Source: Paracoccaceae bacterium
GTDB taxonomy: Bacteria > Pseudomonadota > Alphaproteobacteria > Rhodobacterales > Rhodobacteraceae
Assembly (NCBI GenBank): GCA_023263735.1
Contig: JALQUQ010000018.1
Coordinates: forward strand, 1 to 15,631
Length of the DNA stretch: 15,631 bases
Reading direction: 5' to 3'
Every line of letters starts with the position of its first letter. The first letter of the stretch is position 1. The notes beneath the pieces were generated by a model. That model ran no database searches. It saw only the letters and a program-made list of their open reading frames with translations, and was not told the origin of the DNA. The translations under genes were made by a program, and so were the position numbers. Of the stretch, positions 1 to 8,162 are shown in pieces.

Positions 1-1538
1 TCCAGCAACAAAACGGGCGCATCGCGCAAGATTGCCCGCGCGATGGCGATCCGCTGTTTCTGCCCACCGGACAGCATCACCCCGCGTTCGCCCAGAAAGC
101 TGTCATACCCATCCGGCAGCGCCAGAATGAAATCATGCGCGGCCGCAGCCTTGGCCGCCGCTTCGACCTCGGCATCCGAGGCTTCGGGACGCCCGAACCG
201 GATATTGTCGCGCGCCGTGGCGGCAAAGATCACCGGGTCCTGTGGCACCATGGCAATCGCGCGGCGGAAATCCTCACGCGACAAATCGCGCAGGTCGTGG
301 CCGTCCAGCGTGATGACCCCCGATTGCGGATCATAGAACCGCATCAAAAGCTGAAGAATGGTCGATTTTCCCGCACCCGACGGCCCGACCAAGGCAACGG
401 TTTCCCCCGGTTGCACCGCAATCGACACGCCTTGCAGCGCAGATTGCTGCGGGCGGGCCGGATAGTGAAAGGTCACCGCCTCAAACCCGATGCCACCGCG
501 AATGGGATGAACCAATTTCAGGGGGGTGGCCGGGTCTTGCACCGTGTCATCGACGTTCAAGAGTTCGACCAGACGTTCGGTCGCCCCAGCCGCGCGCTGC
601 AACTCGCCCCAGATTTCCGACAAGGCCCCAACCGACCCCGCGACCATCACGGCATAGATCACGAACTGGATCAGCTCGCCCGCGCTCATCATGCCGCCGC
701 GCACGTCGCGCGCGCCCATCCACAGCACGCCCACAATGCCGGTGAACACAAGGAAGATCACGATGATCGTCATCAAGGCCCGCGTGCCGATCCGCGTTCT
801 GGCCGAGGCAAAGGCTTTTTCGGTCACGTCGGCAAAACTTGCCTTCGTTTGGGCCTCATGGGTAAAGGCCTGAACCGTCTGCACCGACGACAAAGCCTCC
901 GACGCGGACCCCGACGAACTTGCGATCCAGTCCTGATTTTCGCGGCTGAGTTGGCGCAGACGCCGCCCCAGAAACACGATGGGCAGCACAACCACCGGCA
1001 CGACCAACAGGACCAGCCCCGTCAGCTTGGCCGAGGTCAGGAGCATCAGAACCAGCCCCCCGACCAACATCAGCGAATTGCGCAACGCGACCGAGATCGA
1101 AGAGCCGATCAGCGACAGGATCAACGTGGTATCGGTCGTGATGCGCGACAGGATTTCCCCGGTCAGGACCTTTTCATAAAAGGCGGGCGACAGGCCGATC
1201 ACGCGATCAAACAGCGCCCGCCGGATATCGGCCACGACGCGCTCGCCCAGACGGGTCACAAGGTAATACCGCAGCCCCGACCCAAGGGCGAAGACCAGCG
1301 CGATCCCGACCGCCGCCGCAAAGTAGGTGTCAAGAATTTGCAGTTCGGCGTTAAAGTTGTCGACCACACGGCGCACGGCCAGCGGCAGCACCAGACTGAC
1401 CGTCGCGGTCGTCACCAAGGCCAGCGCCGCCAGAACCACCATCGTCCGATAGGGGCGCATGAAAGGGAACAACCCCTGCAAGGCGCCAACCTTTTTGGAT
1501 GCGGCGCGTTCTTCGGTCGAGGTGTCTTTACCGGCCAT
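1..1538 (-). CDS. MsbA-like ABC exporter, fused permease and ATPase (partial, C-terminus cut by window edge)
   Basis: This is a half-transporter that would dimerise in the inner membrane and use ATP to export a lipid-like or hydrophobic substrate. About 512 codons are present. Residues ~15-310 form the six-helix ABC type-1 membrane domain, and the ATPase domain follows. Visible motifs are the A-loop (FHYPARP), Walker A GPSGAGKST at ~385-393, the Q-loop VPQD and the signature LSGGQKQR. The window ends inside Walker B (PVLLLD), so only the last ~60-80 residues should be missing. I start at the ATG at 1538 because AAAAAGGA lies at SD distance. The in-frame ATG at 1547 directly abuts that purine run and is less likely. 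The gene is divergent from the dehalogenase at 1701. The substrate cannot be told from sequence; lipid A/MsbA-related is only a family resemblance. Confidence 0.95.
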   Translation of the reverse strand, partial: MAGKDTSTEERAASKKVGALQGLFPFMRPYRTMVVLAALALVTTATVSLVLPLAVRRVVDNFNAELQILDTYFAAAVGIALVFALGSGLRYYLVTRLGERVVADIRRALFDRVIGLSPAFYEKVLTGEILSRITTDTTLILSLIGSSISVALRNSLMLVGGLVLMLLTSAKLTGLVLLVVPVVVLPIVFLGRRLRQLSRENQDWIASSSGSASEALSSVQTVQAFTHEAQTKASFADVTEKAFASARTRIGTRALMTIIVIFLVFTGIVGVLWMGARDVRGGMMSAGELIQFVIYAVMVAGSVGALSEIWGELQRAAGATERLVELLNVDDTVQDPATPLKLVHPIRGGIGFEAVTFHYPARPQQSALQGVSIAVQPGETVALVGPSGAGKSTILQLLMRFYDPQSGVITLDGHDLRDLSREDFRRAIAMVPQDPVIFAATARDNIRFGRPEASDAEVEAAAKAAAAHDFILALPDGYDSFLGERGVMLSGGQKQRIAIARAILRDAPVLLL

Positions 1539-1560
1539 CGGGTCCATCCTTTTTGGTCAG

Positions 1561-1589
1561 GGTTTAGGCAACACATCGCGACACGGCAA
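1561..1589 (-). promoter_or_regulatory. Candidate promoter of the ABC exporter gene
   Basis: Reading the minus strand, TTGCCG (1589-1584) and TAAACC (1566-1561) are separated by 17 bases. The predicted transcription start is near 1554, giving a leader of about 15 bases that contains the SD AAAAAGGA. The -35 matches the sigma-70 consensus at 4 of 6 positions and the -10 is weak. The position and spacing are the main support. Confidence 0.35.
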
Positions 1590-1700
1590 GCGGTTCGATT
1601 GACGCGCCCCGCAAGTTGAAGCCCTTGGGCCACGCAAACAGCGATTTATCGGCTTTGAACCCTGAAAAACCTGTGCCAAGCTCTTTGAATGGAGGAACCC

Positions 1701-2384
1701 ATGAAGCCAAGCGCCTTTGTCTTTGATGCTTATGGAACCTTGTTTGATGTCACCGCAGCAGCCCGCCGTGCCGCCGCGGACGACCCGTCGGGTCAGTTGC
1801 AGCAGATCTGGCCAAGATTGGCGGATGACTGGCGCCGCAAGCAATTGGAATACACGTGGCTGCGGACCATCATGCGCCAACATGCCGATTTCGCCGAGGT
1901 GACGGCGGCGGCCCTTGATTGGGCGATGGAGGCGCAGGGGCTGGGGGCCGATCATGCCCTGCGGCAAAAACTTCTGGCGCTTTACGATGAATTGGATGCC
2001 TTCCCCGAGGTTGCGGGCGTCTTGACGCGGTTGCGCGAGACGGGGGTGCCTTTGGCCATCTTGTCAAACGGAACGCCGGGCATGCTGAAATCGGCGATCG
2101 ATCATGCGGGTTTGGGCGATCTGCTGACGGCGGCGCTTTCGGTCGAAGAGGTCGGCATCTATAAGCCTGCCGCCAAGGTTTATGCCATGGTCGAAGCCCG
2201 ATTGCAGGTTCCGCCGTCCAAGGTGCTTTTTGTTTCGTCGAACGGCTGGGATGTGGCGGGGGCGGCGCATTTCGGTTTTCAGACCGCTTGGGTCAATCGT
2301 GGGAACGCCCCGCTGGACCGGCTCCCGCATGTGCCGCGCCACATCCTGAAAGACCTGACCCCGCTTGCCGATCTGATGAAATAA
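1701..2384 (+). CDS. Haloacid dehalogenase type II (L-2-haloacid dehalogenase, HAD superfamily)
   Basis: The product should hydrolyse L-2-halocarboxylic acids to D-2-hydroxy acids (EC 3.8.1.2) in the cytoplasm. It has 227 residues, the usual length. Motif I is FDAYGTLFDV with nucleophile Asp9. The dehalogenase-specific segment WRRKQLEYTWLR carries the substrate-binding Arg (about R45). Motif II is ILSNGTP (S122/N123), motif III the lysine of IYKPA (K155), and the signature SSNGWD contains N181 and D184. All are diagnostic of type II dehalogenases rather than generic HAD phosphatases. The ATG at 1701 is preceded by GGAGGA with 4 bases between, a strong SD; the in-frame ATG at 1689 would lie upstream of it. 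The gene stands alone, divergent from the ABC exporter and 215 bases from the next gene. The natural substrate may be something other than a haloacid. Confidence 0.93.
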   Translation: MKPSAFVFDAYGTLFDVTAAARRAAADDPSGQLQQIWPRLADDWRRKQLEYTWLRTIMRQHADFAEVTAAALDWAMEAQGLGADHALRQKLLALYDELDAFPEVAGVLTRLRETGVPLAILSNGTPGMLKSAIDHAGLGDLLTAALSVEEVGIYKPAAKVYAMVEARLQVPPSKVLFVSSNGWDVAGAAHFGFQTAWVNRGNAPLDRLPHVPRHILKDLTPLADLMK

Positions 2385-2599
2385 CCCGATTCAGAACTGG
2401 TTCGTGCCCCTGCGCGCTGGCCCGACGGGCCGCACCTGTTCCTTGCAGCCCGCCCCTTGGGCGCTCATTGGGCGACCAAACCGGATTTCCTATCGTGATC
2501 TGGTCAAATTCCCCGAGGTGTGGCCACGAATGTCGCCCAAGCCTTGCAACACAGCGGGCGCTCTGCCATCTGATGGAAAGGCTTTGGGAGCAGTGCGAC
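2385..2599 (+). other. Intergenic gap with direct repeat and weak promoter candidate
   Basis: No gene is seen in these 215 bases. TTGGGCG occurs twice (2457-2463 and 2468-2474) with an 11-bp period, one helical turn, as in some response-regulator sites. TTGCAA (2544-2549) and CATCTG (2567-2572) are 17 bases apart and sit 27 bases before the ATG at 2600, a weak promoter candidate. GGCCCG-a-CGGGCC (2419-2431) is a GC palindrome without a T-tract, so it is not a convincing terminator. Confidence 0.3.
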
Positions 2600-3682
2600 A
2601 TGGCTTTGCCAGTACGGGAACAAGTGAAATACTGGGGCTTGGCCACAGCGGTCTTTTTCGCCCTGCTCTGGCTTTTGGGGGATGTGTTGTTGCCGTTCCT
2701 TGTGGGGGGCGCGATTGCCTATTTCCTTGATCCAATCGCGGATCGTCTGGAAAACCTCGGTCTGAGCCGCGCGGCCGCCACATCGGTGATCACGCTTGGC
2801 ATGGTGCTGACGCTGGTGCTTTTGGTGCTGGCGGTCATTCCGACGCTGGTGTCGCAAACGGCAGCCTTGGTGAACGCCGCGCCCGAAATCGCCAAGCGGA
2901 TGCAGGCGTTTCTGATCGAACGTTTCCCCGAGCTGCAAGACAGCACCTCGACCCTGCGCCAGACTCTGGCCCAGATCGCACAGTTCATTCAGTCCAAGGG
3001 CGCAACTTTGGCTCAGGGCATCGTGTCTTCGGCGATGTCGGTGGTGTCGGCGGTGATCTTTATCGTCGTTGTGCCCGTGGTGTCGTTCTACATGCTGCTG
3101 GACTGGGACAAGATGGTGGCGCGCATCGACGGGCTTTTGCCCCGCGATCATGCGCCTGTCTTGCGCGATCTGGCCAAGGAAATCGACCGCGTTCTGGCCG
3201 GTTTTGTGCGGGGTCAGATGTCGGTCTGCCTGTCGCTTGGCATCTATTATTCGGCCGCGCTGATGCTGGCGGGCCTTGATTTCGGGCTGGTCGTGGGGGC
3301 AATTGCGGGGGCTGTCACCTTTATTCCCTATGTCGGCGCCATCATTGGTGGCGTTCTGGCCATTGGTCTTGCCCTGTTCCAATTCTGGGGCGATTGGGTA
3401 TCGATCGGGATCATCGCGGCAATTTTCGCGATTGGCCAGTTCATCGAAGGCAACATCCTGACGCCCCGGCTTGTCGGCCAGTCCATCGGCTTGCATCCGA
3501 TCTGGCTGTTGCTGGCCTTGTCGGCCTTTGGCTCTCTCTTTGGATTTGTCGGCATGCTGATCGCCGTTCCGGTGGCCGCCGCCTTGGGCGTATTGACCCG
3601 GTTCGGGGCCGACCGCTATCAGCAAAGTCTTTTGTATCGTGGCATTGCCGGACGCCAGTTCGAGGACAGCGATCAGGCATGA
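2600..3682 (+). CDS. AI-2E family transporter / PerM-like permease
   Basis: This is an inner-membrane protein of the AI-2E exporter (PerM, PF01594) superfamily, 360 residues long as is typical. Hydrophobic segments appear at roughly 13-55 (two), 66-95, 155-180, 215-235, 240-275, 280-300 and 310-345. The non-membrane middle (~95-150 and 180-215) is the usual soluble domain of this family. The conserved C-terminal part (GQFIEGNILTPRLVG, then LHPIWLLLAL) is clearly present. I start at the ATG at 2600, with GGGAG nine bases upstream; an in-frame ATG at 2573 exists but has no SD. Its TGA overlaps the hdaA ATG (ATGA), implying translational coupling. The transported substrate is unknown; some relatives export autoinducer-2, others act as Na+/H+ antiporters, and neither role can be inferred here. 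Confidence 0.9.
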   Translation: MALPVREQVKYWGLATAVFFALLWLLGDVLLPFLVGGAIAYFLDPIADRLENLGLSRAAATSVITLGMVLTLVLLVLAVIPTLVSQTAALVNAAPEIAKRMQAFLIERFPELQDSTSTLRQTLAQIAQFIQSKGATLAQGIVSSAMSVVSAVIFIVVVPVVSFYMLLDWDKMVARIDGLLPRDHAPVLRDLAKEIDRVLAGFVRGQMSVCLSLGIYYSAALMLAGLDFGLVVGAIAGAVTFIPYVGAIIGGVLAIGLALFQFWGDWVSIGIIAAIFAIGQFIEGNILTPRLVGQSIGLHPIWLLLALSAFGSLFGFVGMLIAVPVAAALGVLTRFGADRYQQSLLYRGIAGRQFEDSDQA

Positions 3683-4356
3683 TCCGGCAACTTGCCTTTG
3701 ATCTTCCGCATCAAGAAGCCTTTTCGCGCGAAGATTTCTTTGTCTCTCCGGCCAATGCCATCGCTTTGGCGACGGTTGACACGTGGCAAACCTGGCCCTT
3801 GGGGAAATTGTTGCTGATCGGGCCTGCCGGTTCGGGGAAATCGCATATCGCGCATATCTGGGCACAGGAAACCGGCGGCACGATCATTTCGGCGCGCCGT
3901 CTGGCCCAGGCCGATTTGCCCGACCTTGCCGCCAGCCCCTATGTCGCGGTCGAAGATGCGCATGAGGTGGCTGGCATGCGCGCGGCGGAAACCGCGCTGT
4001 TTCACCTGCACAACATGGTGGTTCCGCAGGGGCGGTTGCTGATCACCGCCCAGACCCCCGCGCGGGATTGGGGCATCGTTCTGCCCGATTTGCGCAGCCG
4101 GATGGACGCGGCCCATGTCGCCCGGATCGGCGCGCCGGATGATGCGTTGTTGTCCGCCGTGCTGATCAAGCTGTTTGCCGACCGTCAGATCAGCGTCTCC
4201 CCCACCTTGATCCCCTATATCGTCGGGCGGATGGAACGGACGATTTCAGCCGCAAGGCGACTGGTGAACCGACTGGACAGCCTATCACTTGCACTTGGCA
4301 AACCGGTCACGCGCGCCCTGACAGCAAGTTTGCTGGACAGTCTGGAAGACGAATGA
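3679..4356 (+). CDS. hdaA: HdaA, DnaA-homologous regulatory inactivator of DnaA
   Basis: This cytoplasmic AAA+ protein is related to the ATPase domain of DnaA. With the loaded sliding clamp it stimulates hydrolysis of DnaA-ATP after initiation (RIDA), preventing re-initiation. It has 225 residues. The N-terminus carries a clamp-binding peptide, QLAFDLP at 4-10. Walker A is GPAGSGKSH at 48-56, and the Walker B region reads YVAVEDAHEV. The sensor/arginine-rich part contains PDLRSRMDAA, and the C-terminal lid has MERTISAARRLVNRLD. There is no DnaA domain IV for DNA binding, which separates it from DnaA itself. The ATG overlaps the TGA of the permease gene. The permease, hdaA, ppk order is familiar in alphaproteobacteria. 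It could be called a generic DnaA/Hda family protein, but length and clamp motif favour HdaA. Confidence 0.9.
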   Translation: MIRQLAFDLPHQEAFSREDFFVSPANAIALATVDTWQTWPLGKLLLIGPAGSGKSHIAHIWAQETGGTIISARRLAQADLPDLAASPYVAVEDAHEVAGMRAAETALFHLHNMVVPQGRLLITAQTPARDWGIVLPDLRSRMDAAHVARIGAPDDALLSAVLIKLFADRQISVSPTLIPYIVGRMERTISAARRLVNRLDSLSLALGKPVTRALTASLLDSLEDE

Positions 4357-4360
4357 AAGA

Positions 4361-4394
4361 CTGCCACAAAAGTGTTACCTGACAGAAGCATAAG
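4361..4394 (+). promoter_or_regulatory. Candidate Pho-box-like promoter of ppk1
   Basis: The 46-base gap before ppk holds CTGCCAC (4361-4367) and GTGTTAC (4372-4378), separated by AAAA, and then a third similar heptamer CTGACAG (4379-4385). The 7-4-7 layout and the sequence resemble the PhoB box, two CTGTCAY-type heptamers 11 bp apart. A -10-like CATAAG (4389-4394) lies 10 bases after the second heptamer, the usual place when PhoB replaces a -35. No normal -35 is present. The ATG at 4403 follows 8 bases later with no SD, so a transcript would be essentially leaderless. The match is imperfect (one to two mismatches per heptamer). Confidence 0.35.
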
Positions 4395-4402
4395 CCCGTT
4401 TC

Positions 4403-6598
4403 ATGACACACGCAGATTTCCTCAAAGCCCCGTTCCCCAAGCCCGTCGTCCTTTCCCAAGAGGAGGTGACCGGCCCAAAGCGCTTTTTCAACAGGGAATT
4501 GTCCTGGCTTGCCTTTAACTGGCGTGTTCTGGACGAGGCGACAAACCCCATCGTGCCCTTGCTGGAACGCTTGCGGTTCCTGTCGATCTCGGCCACCAAC
4601 CTTGACGAATTCTACACCGTGCGCGTGGCAGGTCTGCGGGCCCTTGTCCGCAACGGCAATGCCGTCTTGTCCGAAGACGGTCGCACCCCGGCCGAACAAC
4701 TTGCGCTGATTCATGCCGATGCACGCCGACTGATGCAAAAGCAGCAGACGGTTCTGAATACGCTGAAACGCGAGATGGAGGCCAAGGGCATCTGCATCCT
4801 GACCCGGTCGAAACTGAACGGGCGCGATCTGAAACATCTGGAAGAGCACTTCCTGAACAAGGTTTTCCCGGTGTTGTCGCCTTTGGCGATCGACCCGGCG
4901 CATCCTTTCCCATTCATCCCCAACACCGGCTTTTCGCTGGCATTGGAGCTGGAACGGCTTTCCGATAACCGCACCTTGCAGGCGCTGTTGCCCATTCCGC
5001 AGCAGATTGCGCGGTTTGTGCCTCTTCCGGCGCGGGATGGCGAAAACCGGTTCCTTCCGCTGGAAGAACTGCTTTTGTTGCACCTGAACATGCTGTTCCC
5101 GGGTTATACGGATCGCGGGCATTGCGCGTTTCGCGTCTTGCGCGACAGCGATCTGGAAGTTGAAGACGAAGCCGAAGATCTGGTGCGCGAATTTGAAACC
5201 GCGCTCAAGCGTCGGCGCCGGGGTGAAGTGATCCGCCTGAAAATGACCGCAGGCGCGCCCCCCGAACTGCGGGCACTGATCATGGAAGAGCTTGGCGTGA
5301 CCGAGGCCGAGGCGGTCGAGGTCAAGGGGCTTTTGGGGATCGCGGATCTAAAGGAACTGGTGTTGTCCAGCCGCCCCGATTTGCTGTGGCCGACCTTTGT
5401 GCCACGCGTGCCCGAGCGCGTGCAGGACAATGAGGGGGATCTGTTCGCCGCAATCAAGCAAAAGGACATCCTTTTGCACCACCCCTATGAAACCTTTGAT
5501 CTGGTGATCCGTTTTCTGGAACAGGCCGCGCGTGATCCGAATGTGCTGGCGATCAAACAGACGCTTTATCGCACCAGTTGGGACAGCCCCGTGGTTTCGG
5601 CCCTGTGCGAGGCGGCCGAGGCGGGCAAATCGGTCACGGCTTTGGTCGAATTGAAAGCCCGTTTTGACGAGGCCGCCAATATCCGGCAATCGCGGCGTCT
5701 GGAACGGTCGGGCGCGCATGTGGTGTATGGGTTCATCCACTATAAGACCCATGCAAAGATCAGCACCGTCGTGCGGCGCGAAGGCGATAATCTGGTGACC
5801 TACACCCATTACGGCACCGGAAACTATCACCCGATCACCGCCCGAATTTATACCGACCTGTCGTTCTTTACCTGCGATTCCGCCTTGGGCCGCGATGCAA
5901 CCAAGGTTTTCAACTACCTGTCGGGGTATGTGCAGCCCGAGGGGCTGGAAAACCTTGCCATTTCGCCCATCACGCTCAAGCCACGGCTTTTGGAACTGAT
6001 CGCGCGCGAGGCCGATCATGCCCGCGCCGGCCGACCCGCCGAAATCTGGGCCAAGATGAACAGCCTGATCGAATCCGAGGTGATCGATGCGCTTTACGCG
6101 GCAAGTCAGGCGGGGGTCAAAATCAGCCTGATCGTGCGCGGCATCTGCGGATTGCGTCCGGGGGTCAAGGGGCTGTCCGAGAACATCCGGGTCAAATCGG
6201 TGGTCGGGCGGTTCTTGGAACATTCGCGCATCGTCTGCTTTGGTTCAGGTCAGGGCCTGCCGTCGAAACAGGCGCGCGTGTTCATCTCTTCGGCCGACTG
6301 GATGGGGCGCAACCTGACCCGAAGGGTCGAGACGCTGGTGGAAATTCAGAACCAGACGGTCAAGGCCCAGATCGTCAGCCAGATCATGGCAGCCAATCTT
6401 GCCGATGAAACGCAAAGTTGGGTGCTGCAATCCGACGGAAAATATCTGCGGGATCTAGACCCCAAGGATGGCATGCTATTCTCTTGTCATAAGTTCTTTT
6501 TGGAAAATCCATCTCTGTCTGGGCGGGGCACGGCGGGCGACAAGGATGTCCCGCGTCTGGCTGCCCTTCGTGAAGAACCTCTGACGACGCAAGGATAG
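4403..6598 (+). CDS. ppk1: Polyphosphate kinase 1
   Basis: Ppk1 reversibly transfers the gamma phosphate of ATP to inorganic polyphosphate at the membrane or in polyphosphate granules (EC 2.7.4.1). The 731 residues are full length. The N-domain begins with the family hallmark FFNRELSWLAFNWRVLDEA, followed by LDEFYTVRVAG. The phosphorylated histidine is H450 in YKTHAKIS, and the second conserved histidine is H607 in RFLEHSRIV. TYTHYGTGNYHP and SSADWMGRNLTRRVE mark the two PLD-like catalytic domains. The ATG at 4403 has no SD, but the alternative GTG at 4466 sits directly against AGGAG and would trim the protein, so I keep 4403. ppx follows after four bases, giving a make-and-break pair. Some databases name this subgroup RNA-degradosome polyphosphate kinase. 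Confidence 0.97.
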   Translation: MTHADFLKAPFPKPVVLSQEEVTGPKRFFNRELSWLAFNWRVLDEATNPIVPLLERLRFLSISATNLDEFYTVRVAGLRALVRNGNAVLSEDGRTPAEQLALIHADARRLMQKQQTVLNTLKREMEAKGICILTRSKLNGRDLKHLEEHFLNKVFPVLSPLAIDPAHPFPFIPNTGFSLALELERLSDNRTLQALLPIPQQIARFVPLPARDGENRFLPLEELLLLHLNMLFPGYTDRGHCAFRVLRDSDLEVEDEAEDLVREFETALKRRRRGEVIRLKMTAGAPPELRALIMEELGVTEAEAVEVKGLLGIADLKELVLSSRPDLLWPTFVPRVPERVQDNEGDLFAAIKQKDILLHHPYETFDLVIRFLEQAARDPNVLAIKQTLYRTSWDSPVVSALCEAAEAGKSVTALVELKARFDEAANIRQSRRLERSGAHVVYGFIHYKTHAKISTVVRREGDNLVTYTHYGTGNYHPITARIYTDLSFFTCDSALGRDATKVFNYLSGYVQPEGLENLAISPITLKPRLLELIAREADHARAGRPAEIWAKMNSLIESEVIDALYAASQAGVKISLIVRGICGLRPGVKGLSENIRVKSVVGRFLEHSRIVCFGSGQGLPSKQARVFISSADWMGRNLTRRVETLVEIQNQTVKAQIVSQIMAANLADETQSWVLQSDGKYLRDLDPKDGMLFSCHKFFLENPSLSGRGTAGDKDVPRLAALREEPLTTQG

Positions 6599-6602
6599 AA
6601 CC

Positions 6603-8162
6603 ATGGCCAAGGCCCCGATCCTGATCGACCACGAAGACGACGCGGGCCGCGTTGTCCGCCCGCTGTTCGATGACCCGACAACCCGCGCGTTGCGACGCGT
6701 GGGGGTGGTGGACGTCGGGTCAAACTCGGTTCGCATGGTGGTGTTTGACGGCGCGGCCCGCAGCCCTGCCTATTTCTACAACGAAAAAATCATGTGCGGT
6801 TTGGGCAAGGGCCTTGCCGAAACCGGCCGCCTGCACCCCGAAGGCAAACAGCGCGCCTTGGCGGCGCTCAAACGATTTGCCCTGCTGGCCGAAGGCATGG
6901 GCGCGGCCCCCTTGACCGTGGTCGCCACCGCAGCCACCCGCGAATCCGAAGATGGCCGCGAATTTCAAAAGATGGTCGAACAGCAAACCGGCCTGAAACT
7001 GCATGTGATTGACGGCGATGAAGAGGCCCGTCTTTCGGCGCAGGGCGTGCTGCTGGGCTGGCCCGAAGCCACGGGCATCGTCTGCGACATCGGCGGCAAT
7101 TCGATGGAACTGGCCCGCATCGGCGGTGGCGAGGTTGGCAAGCGCATTTCAACCCAACTTGGCCCCTTTCGTCTGCAACAGGTCGAGGGCGGGATCGAAA
7201 AACGCCGCGCCCTGATTGACCGGGTGCTCAAGTCCGCGAAGGCCAAGATCGGGTCAAACAGCGATCGGTTTTATCTGGTCGGCGGCAGTTGGCGCGTGAT
7301 TGCCCGGCTGGATATGGAGCGGCGCAATTATCCGCTGACCGTCTTGCACGAATACCGGATGCAGGTGAAATCTCTGCTGGAAACGTTGGATTGGATCGAC
7401 TCTCAGGATCTGGCCGTGTTGCGGGCGCGCACAGGCACCAGCGCGGAACGCATGGAACTGGTTCCCCTGGCCTGCGAGGTTTTGCGCGGCATCATCACCA
7501 CGTTTTCGCCCGCAGAGATCGATGTCTCGTCTTATGGCATTCGGGAGGGTCTGCTGTACGAGCAGATGCCCGAAAAACTACGCCGCCGCGATCCCTTGAT
7601 CGAGGCGGCCCGGGCCGCCGAACTCACCTCGGCCCGCATTCCCGGTACGGGCAAGCGGATGTATGATTTTCTGATGCCGCTTTTCAAGGATCGGCCGCCG
7701 GAACGGCTTCGCCTGATCAAGGCGGCTTGCCTCTTGCACGATACGACGTGGCGGGCGCATCCGGATTACCGCGCCGAGGTTTGCTTTGATAACGCGACCC
7801 GCGCCAATCTGGGCGGGCTGGATCATCCGGGGCGGGTGTTTCTTGGGCTGGCGCTGCTGCACCGCTACAAGAATTCGCGGTCGGGTTCACGATTGGAAAG
7901 CCTGTTCCGCCTGCTGAGCGACGAAGAAATCCAAGAGGCCGAGGTGCTGGGCAAGGCCCTGCGCTTTGGGGCGATGTTCGCGGCCCAAGATCCCGCGGTG
8001 GCTGGGTCGCTGAAGTGGCGCCCCAAGAAACAGATCATCGAACTTAACCTGACCGAAACCGGCGTCGGCCTTTTTGGAGAGGTGGCAAGGGCGCGGTTCT
8101 CTTCTCTGGCCCAGGCTTTGCGTGCAACCTGCGAAGTGAATCCGCCAAATGCTAAGGCTTGA
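6603..8162 (+). CDS. ppx: Exopolyphosphatase, Ppx/GppA family
   Basis: The product removes terminal phosphates from polyphosphate (EC 3.6.1.11) and may also act on pppGpp. It has 519 residues, the long two-domain form. The ASKHA phosphate-binding loop is VVDVGSNSVRM (D37 to S42). TAATRESEDGREF and the second glycine-rich loop CDIGGNSMEL (D162 to S167) follow, then VGGSWR. The C-terminal half is the helical HD-like domain, with LLHD at H379-D380 and HPDYRAE after it. About 32 residues precede the first strand, an extension I take as genuine because the ATG at 6603 has AGGA nine bases upstream. It sits four bases after the ppk stop, so the two are surely co-transcribed. Its 3' end overlaps the next gene by 14 bases. 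Ppx is preferred over GppA because of the ppk partner, but the specificities overlap. Confidence 0.95.
   Translation: MAKAPILIDHEDDAGRVVRPLFDDPTTRALRRVGVVDVGSNSVRMVVFDGAARSPAYFYNEKIMCGLGKGLAETGRLHPEGKQRALAALKRFALLAEGMGAAPLTVVATAATRESEDGREFQKMVEQQTGLKLHVIDGDEEARLSAQGVLLGWPEATGIVCDIGGNSMELARIGGGEVGKRISTQLGPFRLQQVEGGIEKRRALIDRVLKSAKAKIGSNSDRFYLVGGSWRVIARLDMERRNYPLTVLHEYRMQVKSLLETLDWIDSQDLAVLRARTGTSAERMELVPLACEVLRGIITTFSPAEIDVSSYGIREGLLYEQMPEKLRRRDPLIEAARAAELTSARIPGTGKRMYDFLMPLFKDRPPERLRLIKAACLLHDTTWRAHPDYRAEVCFDNATRANLGGLDHPGRVFLGLALLHRYKNSRSGSRLESLFRLLSDEEIQEAEVLGKALRFGAMFAAQDPAVAGSLKWRPKKQIIELNLTETGVGLFGEVARARFSSLAQALRATCEVNPPNAKA

Noticed and set aside
135..1619. 494-codon plus-strand open frame, rich in His, Arg and Gln
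   Set aside because: It is antisense to the ABC exporter, whose membrane and ATPase motifs are unmistakable. The composition is typical of a shadow frame in GC-rich DNA.
1655..1683. TTGAAC with AAGCTC 17 bases on, as a promoter for the dehalogenase
   Set aside because: The -35 is fair but the -10 matches consensus at only one position, so I did not list it; some promoter must exist in this divergent gap.
2419..2431. GGCCCG-a-CGGGCC palindrome as terminator of the dehalogenase gene
   Set aside because: A one-base loop and no following T-tract; such GC palindromes are expected by chance here.
2504..3865. 453-codon minus-strand open frame opposite the permease and hdaA
   Set aside because: Low-complexity Gln/Arg/His-rich shadow frame with no recognisable domain; the plus-strand genes explain the region.
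4403..4468. Alternative GTG start at 4466 for ppk after AGGAG
   Set aside because: The SD-like bases touch the GTG with no spacer, and the promoter position suits the ATG at 4403.
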